NCBI RefSeq assembly: GCF_010731295.1
Contig: NZ_AP022579.1
Location: 2,976,001-3,040,000 of the forward strand
Length of the DNA stretch: 64,000 nt
From: Mycolicibacterium boenickei
GTDB taxonomy: Bacteria; Actinomycetota; Actinomycetes; Mycobacteriales; Mycobacteriaceae
Reading direction: 5' to 3'
Every line of letters begins with the position of its first letter. The first letter of the stretch is position 1. Positions 57,401 through 64,000 of this stretch are shown here, in pieces. The notes under the pieces were generated by a model. The model did no database searches. It worked only from the letters and a program-made list of their open reading frames with translations, and was not told the origin of the DNA. Position numbers and translations under genes: made by a program.

Positions 57401-57836
57401 GTGCCTCGACCTTCACCGAGCGGGACAGCTTGGTGTCGCGCAGGCGGTAGCGCTCGCCGTCCCAGATCAGGAAGTCGGCGAACCCGGCGAACCGTCCGTC
57501 GAACATCGCGGCCTGATAGATCACCGGGTCGCGGCGTTGCACGGCTTCGAGGGTGGCGGTGGCCGCCGCCGACAGCCCGGCCGCGGTGTAGCTGGGCCGG
57601 CCGATCACCGTCACCTCAGAGTCTGCGCGAAGATCTTCGAGGTGGCGCTGTTCGTGATCGCCGCCGAGTTGTGCGGTGCGAGCCAGCAATTCGTCGTCCG
57701 ACGACACCGCCGGGCCACGACCGAGCTGCGCGTCGAACGAGCGCAGCAGGGCGTACTCACAGCGGGCGGCCGCGGCCAGATCCGAGGCGCTGTAGATGAC
57801 CGTCGGACCCGACGCGCTTTCGTCGGTGACGAACAC
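54411..57836 (-). CDS. RecB-like nuclease / RNase H-like exonuclease / SF1 helicase fusion (Rv1251c type)
   Basis: 1141 residues from GTG 57836. (1) A RecB-family PD-(D/E)xK nuclease: Asp121 (FADFLI), Asp134-Thr-Lys136 and Q148-x3-Tyr152, with Cys26 plus C-x2-C-x2-C at 219-225, a likely 4Fe-4S cluster of the AddB/Cas4/Dna2 type. (2) An RNase H-like/DEDD exonuclease: FFDYEGDP (Asp318, Glu320) and DYNRYDCRST. (3) An SF1 DNA2/NAM7-type helicase with GPPGTGKTH, LVIEEAGQ (Walker B), LGDPQQLPQ, VDKFQGRQAPVVF and NVAISRAK. Rv1251c ortholog (1139 aa). Its role in mycobacterial repair is not characterised. It overlaps the FAD oxidoreductase start. Confidence 0.9.
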   Translation of the reverse strand: MFVTDESASGPTVIYSASDLAAAARCEYALLRSFDAQLGRGPAVSSDDELLARTAQLGGDHEQRHLEDLRADSEVTVIGRPSYTAAGLSAAATATLEAVQRRDPVIYQAAMFDGRFAGFADFLIWDGERYRLRDTKLSRSVKVEALLQLAAYADVLSGAGVPVADEVDLVLGDGAMSSYRVDELLAVYRPRRAALQALLDDHLTGGTAVHWSDDTVRACFGCGECEQQIRATDDLFLVAGMRSSQRARLIEAGVTTTRQLADRAEAVPGLAQRALTALRGQARLQVAPRPDGKPLYEVVDPQPLMLLPDPDKGDLFFDYEGDPLWTANGQDWGLEYLWGVLGAEGNFQALWAHDRASERQVLIDFLDLVRKRRKRFPKMHIYHYAPYERSTLLRLAGRYGVGENDVDDLLRNGILVDLLPLVRKSIRVGTENYSIKSLEPLYMGNELRDGEVTKATDSITEYARYCALREAGHHDEAATVLKEIEDYNRYDCRSTHRLRDWLINRAFEAEVPPRGPQPVRDGAPIEKADAVDRKLLRFAGDGVEPRTPEQQAVALIAAARGFHKREDKPFWWGHFDRLNNPVDEWADSTGVFVAEKAEVITDWHTPPRARKPQRQVLLTGAIDAGELGTDVYALYTPPAPAGLSDDPDRRGFGSATVIGCDNPDAPTEVLITERQPKDGEIFTQVPFALTPGPPINTRPLQVSIDSTAATVSAGLPALPADAVTDVLLRRPPRTLTGGPLPRNGDTAADITAALLDLDCSYIAVHGPPGTGKTHTSAQIIARLVNEHRWRIGIVAQSHAVIEHLLDQVLDAGVAPERVAKKRKGDDPRWTAISENAYASFISDHPGCVIGGTAWDFANEARVPRQCLDLLVIEEAGQFNLANTIAVAPAARNLLLLGDPQQLPQVCQGTHPAPVDDSALGWLVEGAHTLPVDRGYFLDCSFRMHPAVCGPVSRLSYDGRLQSHEKVSAARKLDSIEPGVRVLEVPHLGNSTDSPEEADAIVAAITGLLGTTWTDEHGSTPLSQEHFLVVTPYNAQVTTVRRALDAAGLTDVQAGTVDKFQGRQAPVVFVSMTASSAADVPRGIGFLLNRNRLNVAISRAKYVAYIVRSPQLTDYLPAQPNSLIALGAFLALTDPVVHRSGD

Positions 57837-57952
57837 GCTGCCACTGTAGGCGAGCGCGCCGACACTCTGGTTCTCCCGCGCGAAACAGAGTGTGCGGTTG
57901 CTATGCCGCGCGCTTGGCGACCCTGACTGCTGTTTCGCGGCAGGAGGAAACC

Positions 57953-58516
57953 TCAGCCCGTGTTGCCCATCAACTCCACGCCGCCGCCGTTCCAGCGGAA
58001 CTTCACCGTGCTGGCCAGCCCGTGGAATCCGCCGGAGTATTGCAGCGCCACGGTGTCTCCGGTGCTGGCGGTCTTGTCGATGCCGTTGAAGCCGTAGGTG
58101 TCGGGCACGCCGGTGGGGATGAACTTGCCGAGATGAAACAGCACGGCCCGGGTGTTGGGGTGGTCGGAGTTGGTGTTGGCCTTGACGATCACCGCTGACA
58201 GTTGAGCGCACTCGTTGTAGTTGCCTGCCAACGGCTCGGGGCTCCAGGCCTGGTTGCTGCGTGGGTCGCGGGGCAACTCGGAGACGGCCTTGCTGATCTC
58301 GGGGGCGGCGAGGTTGACCGCGCAGGGGTCGGCCTGCGGTGGTGCCGACGTCGGCGCCGCCTTGGCGGCGGGTTTGGGCGCCGATGTCGGCGCCGGTCCG
58401 GGTCCCGCGTCGGGGGTTTTGGAGACCGTGGAGTCACCCGATCCGCATCCGGTGAGCGTGAGCACGGTCGCCAATACGACCCCGGGGGCCATGGCGAACA
58501 TTGCGACCCGTTTCAC
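57953..58516 (-). CDS. lprE: Lipoprotein LprE (LppP/LprE family)
   Basis: 187 residues from GTG 58516. The signal peptide ends in the lipobox LTGC (TLTGCGSGD). A Pro/Ala-rich spacer of ~35 residues follows, then a globular LppP/LprE domain with PCAVNLAAPEISKAVSELPRD, CAQLSAVIVKAN and a C-terminal WNGGGVELMGNTG. Cys pairs would form a disulfide outside the cell. It is exported to the cell envelope and lipidated. Rv1252c ortholog. It lies 116 bp upstream of the nuclease-helicase and is divergent from deaD. Confidence 0.92.
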   Translation of the reverse strand: MKRVAMFAMAPGVVLATVLTLTGCGSGDSTVSKTPDAGPGPAPTSAPKPAAKAAPTSAPPQADPCAVNLAAPEISKAVSELPRDPRSNQAWSPEPLAGNYNECAQLSAVIVKANTNSDHPNTRAVLFHLGKFIPTGVPDTYGFNGIDKTASTGDTVALQYSGGFHGLASTVKFRWNGGGVELMGNTG

Positions 58517-58588
58517 AGTTGGGCAACCTACCGCGCTCCCGTGGCGGGTTTGTGCAGGCGCGCGGCCGGGATTCCCCTCGATTGGCAC

Positions 58589-58594
58589 TAGACT
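58589..58594 (+). promoter_or_regulatory. -10 box for near-leaderless deaD transcript
   Basis: TAGACT lies 9 bases before ATG 58604, giving at most a 2-3 base leader and no ribosome binding site. Confidence 0.4.
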
Positions 58595-58603
58595 TCTGAA
58601 CCG

Positions 58604-60357
<1,754 letters not shown>

Positions 60358-60361
<4 letters not shown>

Positions 60362-61518
60362 CGGTCTCCAGAAGTGTGACGGGGCCGTCGGATCAGGGAG
60401 GCCTTGAGTCGGTAGACGCGGTGGCCGCCGGTTCGACGCGCGTCGCCGCACTGACCGGGATCCGCGCGGTGGCCGCCATTCTGGTGGTGCTCACCCACGC
60501 GGCCTACACGACCGGGAAGTATCCGCAGGGCTACCTCGGGCTGGTGTATTCGCGTGCCGAGATCGGTGTGCCGATCTTCTTTGTGCTGAGCGGTTTTCTG
60601 TTGTTCCGGCCGTGGGTTAGGGCTGCCGCGACGGAGGGCAGGGCGCCTTCGGTGCGCCGCTACGCCTGGCACCGGGTGCGACGGATCATGCCGGCCTATG
60701 TGGTGACGGTGCTGATCGCCTACCTGCTCTATCACTTTCGGACCGGGGGCCCGAACCCCGGCCACACCTGGATCGGGTTGTTCCGCAACCTGACTCTGAC
60801 CCAGATCTACACCGACAACTATCTGTTCTCGTATCTGCATCAGGGGTTGACCCAGATGTGGAGCCTGGCGGTGGAGGCGGCGTTCTACGTCGTGCTGCCG
60901 CTGCTGGCGTATCTGCTGCTGGTGGTCTTGTGCCGGCGGCGGTGGCGTCCGGGTCTGTTGTTCTTCGGTTTGGCCCTGCTGGCCGCGGTGTCGCCGTTGT
61001 GGCTGACGATCGTGCACGATTCGACGAATCTGCCTGACGGGGCCCGGCTTTGGCTACCCACCTACATGGCGTGGTTCGTGGCGGGCATGGCCCTGACGGT
61101 GCTGGGGCAGCTGAAGGTGCGTGGGTATGCCGTGGTGTGTGTGCCGTTGGCCGTGGTGTGTTATTTCATCGCGTCGACGCCGATCGCGGGGGAGCCGACG
61201 ACGTCGCCGGCCAAGTTGAGCGAGGCGTTGTTCAAGACGTTTTTCTACGCGGTGATCGCGGCGTTGCTGGTGGCCCCGCCCGCGCTCGGCGACCACGGTT
61301 GGTACAACCGGTTTCTGGCTTCGCGGCCGATGGTCTTCCTCGGCGAGATCTCCTACGAGATCTTCCTGATCCACCTGATGATCATGGAGCTGGTGATGGT
61401 CGAGGTGATGCGTGATCCGGTCTACACGGGGTCGATGTTCAACCTGTTCGTGCTCACCATGGTGTTCACCATTCCGGCGGCCTGGCTGCTGCACCGGTTC
61501 ACGCGCGTCCGCTCCTAA
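60358..61518 (+). CDS. OafA/YrhL-type membrane acyltransferase
   Basis: 386 residues with about ten membrane helices of the acyltransferase 3 family. RVAALTGIRAVAAILVVLTHAAY has the conserved Arg and His of the active site, VLSGFLLFRPWVRA is characteristic, and SWAVEAAFYVVLP and LGEISYEIFLIHLMI follow. It acylates sugars or other envelope groups. Rv1254 ortholog. GTG 60358 overlaps the deaD stop. The siderophore-interacting reductase begins 50 bp later behind its own iron-regulated promoter. Confidence 0.87.
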
Positions 61519-61523
61519 TTTAG

Positions 61524-61542
61524 TTAGGGTATGCTTACCTAA
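61524..61542. promoter_or_regulatory. IdeR iron box
   Basis: TTAGGGTATGCTTACCTAA matches the mycobacterial IdeR consensus TTAGGTTAGGCTAACCTAA at 16 of 19 positions. It covers a -10-like TATGCT (61530-61535), so iron-loaded IdeR would block transcription of the SIP gene that follows. Confidence 0.85.
61530..61535 (+). promoter_or_regulatory. -10 box of the SIP gene inside the IdeR box
   Basis: TATGCT, about 33 bases before ATG 61569, is fully inside the IdeR operator; a -35 is not obvious. Confidence 0.45.
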
Positions 61543-61568
61543 CGAAGTTGTTCTCGGGAGGTGCGTGC

Positions 61569-62279
61569 ATGGGCGAACAGAAGGCGTCGCGCGGTTTGGA
61601 AGGAGCCCTGGTAAAACTCTGCCGGGGCGGTGACTACGAGCTGACGGTGTCGAGCCGTACCGAGCTCACACCGAACTACCTCCGGTTGCATTTCCGCGCG
61701 GAAAAGCTGCTCGCCGAACAGTCGGTGCACCCCACGATGTGGGTGCGGGGCTGGTTTCCCGACGGCGGCAAGGCCCACCAACGGGGCTATACCCTGGTCC
61801 ACCCCGATCCGCAGGCCGGCACCGTCGACATCGATTTCGCGATGCACGACGGCATCGCCACCCGCTGGGCACGTGCGGCGCAGCCCGGCGACGTTCTGGA
61901 CGTGACGGTCCTGGGCAGCAGCTTCGCCTTGCCCGAGCCGGCGCCGGCGGGGTACCTGATCGTCGGCGACACCGCGTCGCTTCCCGCAATCAACTCGCTG
62001 CTGGATGCCATCGGCGACGCCCCGGCCTGGGTCTTTCTGGAGGCCGGCCACGAAGACGACCGTGAGCTACCGGTCAACGGCGGCGCGGAGATCGTCTGGG
62101 TGGACCGCTTCGACGAGGATCTGCTGGAGACGCTCAGCGCCTCGGCTTTCGACGCCTCCGATCACTTCGGCTGGGTCGCCTGCAACAACCGCACGACCCG
62201 GGCCGTGGCGCGGGTGTTCCGTGAGGAGTACGGCATCCCGCGCAAATCCATCAAGGCGCAGGCGTACTGGGTGGCATGA
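61569..62279 (+). CDS. Siderophore-interacting protein (NAD(P)H ferric-siderophore reductase)
   Basis: 236 residues from ATG 61569, with GGGAGG 7 bases before it. FAD-binding 9 domain: LRLHFRAEKLLAE, then QRGYTLVHPDP with the R-x-Y-T flavin motif; C-terminal SIP domain with YLIVGDTASLPAINSLLDAI and GWVACNNRTTRAVARVF. ViuB-like enzymes release iron from imported ferric siderophores. An IdeR box immediately upstream supports this. In M. tuberculosis the equivalent place has no such gene. Confidence 0.9.
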   Translation: MGEQKASRGLEGALVKLCRGGDYELTVSSRTELTPNYLRLHFRAEKLLAEQSVHPTMWVRGWFPDGGKAHQRGYTLVHPDPQAGTVDIDFAMHDGIATRWARAAQPGDVLDVTVLGSSFALPEPAPAGYLIVGDTASLPAINSLLDAIGDAPAWVFLEAGHEDDRELPVNGGAEIVWVDRFDEDLLETLSASAFDASDHFGWVACNNRTTRAVARVFREEYGIPRKSIKAQAYWVA

Positions 62280-62289
62280 GCCGGCGGGG

Positions 62290-63126
62290 TCAGAGCGCCG
62301 TCTGGATCGGTGCGGGGGTCGCGGCGATCTCGTCGAGCACCTGGACATTGCGGGCCACGTCGCGGCTCTCCCGCGCGGCGATCTCTTTGATCGCCAGATC
62401 GAATGCGCCGACCAGGCTGGGCGGGTCGAACACCGCCTGTGCCTGTTGGCTGACCTGAAGGTCCCGCGCCCAGATCGTCGCGGGCCGGGCGAATCCGGGT
62501 TCGAGAGCCAGCACTGTGGCGAATCGCCAGGCACTGTCGCGCAGGGAGCGGATCGCCTCGTTGAGGACGAAGATCTGATGCTGTTGGAGGACGGCGTAGA
62601 TGTCGGCCAGTGCCGGTGAGAGTTCGTTGATGTCGTTGACCACTCCGCCGATCTGGCTGGCCAGCACCGCGTTGATGGTGTCGAAATCCTTGTGCAGCGA
62701 GGGCAGTCGGCCCGGCCCGACGAGGCCCTGCACCGCGATGCCGAGATCCAGCACGATGTGGGCGGTGACCCCGGCGAGCATGTGCTGCACCAGGATCGGC
62801 TCGGGCTTGTCGGCCCACTCGAAGGTGGCCCGCCACGACCGGGTGGGTTTCGGGTACCGGTCGGGGTGGAAGTACCCGTTGAGGGCGTCGAAGTAGCGCT
62901 GCGCGAACGCGGCGTCGAGGCGGTCCATCCGCGGTCCGTCCTCGAATGCCCCGTCCTCGACCGCGGTGCCGACCGCGATGGTGATCCGCTTGTACAGGGC
63001 CGCGAAATAGCCCAGCCGGCTTGAGGTTTCCACGGCCCAGTCGGTGATCGTGTCGATCGCCGAGACAACCTCGGCGATGCTTTTCACCGCAGGCAGCGGC
63101 GGCAGTGGCGTCGGATGGCTGGCCAT
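62290..63126 (-). CDS. DUF5995 family protein
   Basis: 278 residues, all-helical. IAEVVSAIDTITDWA, YFAALYKRITIAVGTAVEDGAFEDG, RLDAAFAQRYFDALNGYF and MLAGVTAHIVLDLGIAV match the conserved blocks of DUF5995; His in AHI and the two acidic residues may form a metal site as in other helical-bundle domains. No function is known. It converges with the SIP gene 10 bp away. TACTTT lies 5 bases before the ATG, possibly a leaderless promoter. Confidence 0.75.
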   Translation of the reverse strand: MASHPTPLPPLPAVKSIAEVVSAIDTITDWAVETSSRLGYFAALYKRITIAVGTAVEDGAFEDGPRMDRLDAAFAQRYFDALNGYFHPDRYPKPTRSWRATFEWADKPEPILVQHMLAGVTAHIVLDLGIAVQGLVGPGRLPSLHKDFDTINAVLASQIGGVVNDINELSPALADIYAVLQQHQIFVLNEAIRSLRDSAWRFATVLALEPGFARPATIWARDLQVSQQAQAVFDPPSLVGAFDLAIKEIAARESRDVARNVQVLDEIAATPAPIQTAL

Positions 63127-63171
63127 GCTCGAAAGTATGGGCCAGCTCGGCCCGTCCCGCCCGGCAAACGG

Positions 63172-63762
63172 CTACTCGACAGGTAGTTGTGCCGGGATGA
63201 CGAGCGGGGCGACGAACTCGGCCAACATGGCCCGTTCGTCGGCCTCGTCGGTGCCGGGGAAGACCAGCATCGACACCATGACCCGCACCAGCCACCGGGC
63301 CCGGCGGCCCACCTCGTCGTCGGCTTGATCCGCATCCCCGGCGAGCGACCGGACGAACCCCTCGACCAGCGCCCGGATCACCTCCGAGTGTTCGGCCATC
63401 TCGCCGCCGATCGGCCGCTGCGCCGTGGCGAACCACGAGGCCAGTGCCGGACTGTCGCGCACCGCATTCAGCGCGGTGATCACTCCTTCGATCAGCCGTT
63501 GCGCCGGATCGGTGACCGCGGCCACCTGCTCGCTGACCTCTTCGTACAGCCTGCGCGCCTCGCGGTGCACGTAGGCGGTGTAGAGCGCGTCGCGATTCTC
63601 GAAATACCGGTACAGCGTGGCACGGGAACAGCCTGCGGCCGCGGCGATCTCGTGCATCCCGACGGTCGCCGCGTCCTGCTGGGTGAACAGGGCGTCGGCG
63701 GCGTCGAGGATGTGGTCGGCGGCCACTTCGGACCGCCGGGCTGACAACCAGTCGCGGGGCAT
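63172..63762 (-). CDS. TetR family regulator (Rv1255c type)
   Basis: 196 residues with HTH: VAADHILDAADALFTQQDAATVGM, EIAAAAGCSRATLYRYFENRDAL. The C-terminal domain is of unknown ligand. ATG 63762 overlaps the stop of the cytochrome P450 upstream (TGATG), so regulator and enzyme are made from one transcript. Rv1255c ortholog. It may sense the substrate of the P450. Confidence 0.9.
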   Translation of the reverse strand: MPRDWLSARRSEVAADHILDAADALFTQQDAATVGMHEIAAAAGCSRATLYRYFENRDALYTAYVHREARRLYEEVSEQVAAVTDPAQRLIEGVITALNAVRDSPALASWFATAQRPIGGEMAEHSEVIRALVEGFVRSLAGDADQADDEVGRRARWLVRVMVSMLVFPGTDEADERAMLAEFVAPLVIPAQLPVE

Positions 63763-64000
63763 CAGGTCCCTGCCCGGAACGGCACCGACAGCGGCCGTCG
63801 CACGTAGCTGCCCCCGGCCCAGGTCACCGCGTCCAGGTCGACTTCGAAATCCGGGTAACGCGAGAGCAATTCGGTCAGAGCTACCCGGGACTGCATCCGG
63901 GCGGCTGCCGCGCCGAGGCAGAAATGCGCGCCGTGACTGAAGGTGAGGATGTTGCGCGGGGAGCGCCGTACGTCGAGTTCGGCTGCGTTGTCGCCGAACT
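63762..64000 (-). CDS. cyp130: Cytochrome P450, C-terminal part (CYP130 type, 5' end outside window)
   Basis: The visible 78 residues contain the heme-binding loop FSHGAHFCLGAAAA (F-x2-G-x3-C-x-G with the Cys thiolate ligand) and the C-terminal helix LTELLSRYPDFEVDLDAV. Sequence and position match the end of CYP130 (Rv1256c). The gene continues past the window to the right. Its stop overlaps the TetR start by one base (TGATG). The symbol rests on synteny. Confidence 0.85.
   Translation of the reverse strand, partial: FGDNAAELDVRRSPRNILTFSHGAHFCLGAAAARMQSRVALTELLSRYPDFEVDLDAVTWAGGSYVRRPLSVPFRAGT

Noticed and set aside
57837..58211. N-terminal extension of the nuclease-helicase to ATG 58211
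   Set aside because: The extra 125 codons are antisense to lprE, Arg-rich and non-conserved; GTG 57836 gives the ortholog length.

Overview
The window is high-GC actinobacterial DNA with almost no non-coding space, many GTG starts, 4-bp ATGA/GTGA gene overlaps and several start codons placed 6-9 bases after a TANNNT box. Gene content and order match Mycobacterium tuberculosis Rv1205 to Rv1256c (log, fadD6, folP2, gpgS, tag, glgM, glgC, the Rv1216c-Rv1220c cluster, sigE-rseA-htrA-tatB, mrp, lpqY-sugABC, corA, lpqZ, kgd, Rv1251c, lprE, deaD, cyp130). PE/PPE genes and the toxin-antitoxin pairs found there in M. tuberculosis are absent and several extra metabolic genes are present, so the source is most likely a fast-growing or environmental mycobacterium (Mycolicibacterium type). 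Ortholog names come from remembered family knowledge; no database search was run.

Layout. 1-4.6 kb: end of an ABC-F ATPase, a probable ESX-secreted protein, a LuxR-type STAND ATPase without its DNA-binding domain, a STAS anti-sigma antagonist and a TetR regulator. 4.7-13.5 kb: LOG-family hydrolase, fatty acyl-CoA synthetase, dihydropteroate synthase homolog, glucosyl-3-phosphoglycerate synthase, a DivIVA-like protein, 3-methyladenine glycosylase, a 55-aa DUF3117 protein, then divergent glgM and glgC and a DUF4126 membrane protein. 13.6-17.1 kb: accessory block (acyltransferase/TetR divergent pair with a perfect palindrome, then AraC-cupin-SDR). 17.1-22.5 kb: minus-strand TetR, ABC exporter, two tandem methyltransferase-like membrane proteins, and an upstream O-methyltransferase ending in an intrinsic terminator.

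22.6-32.6 kb is the envelope-stress region: sigE, rseA, htrA, tatB, converging on mrp, followed by a lytic transglycosylase, DUF1003 and MgtE-N/CBS proteins, a citrate-lyase-like gene and two small membrane proteins. 32.7-38.9 kb: trehalose importer lpqY-sugA-sugB-sugC, coupled to a Suppressor-of-fused-domain gene, then corA. 39-49 kb: NAD(P)-dependent malic enzyme (where M. tuberculosis has mdh), lpqZ, an SDR, a methyltransferase, an XRE regulator/methionine aminopeptidase divergent pair with two palindromic operators, an MFS symporter, and the giant 2-oxoglutarate enzyme kgd.

49-64 kb: a membrane protein, two drug-type MFS exporters, a GlcD-like FAD oxidoreductase, a nuclease-helicase with three enzymatic modules, lipoprotein lprE, DEAD-box helicase deaD, an OafA-type acyltransferase, an iron-regulated siderophore-interacting reductase behind a strong IdeR box, a DUF5995 protein, and a TetR/cytochrome P450 pair cut by the window end. 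No rRNA, tRNA, CRISPR array, insertion sequence or prophage was seen. No gene-free stretch exceeds 300 bases; the longest are about 130-165 bp, upstream of sigE, lpqY, the DUF3117 gene and the malic enzyme.
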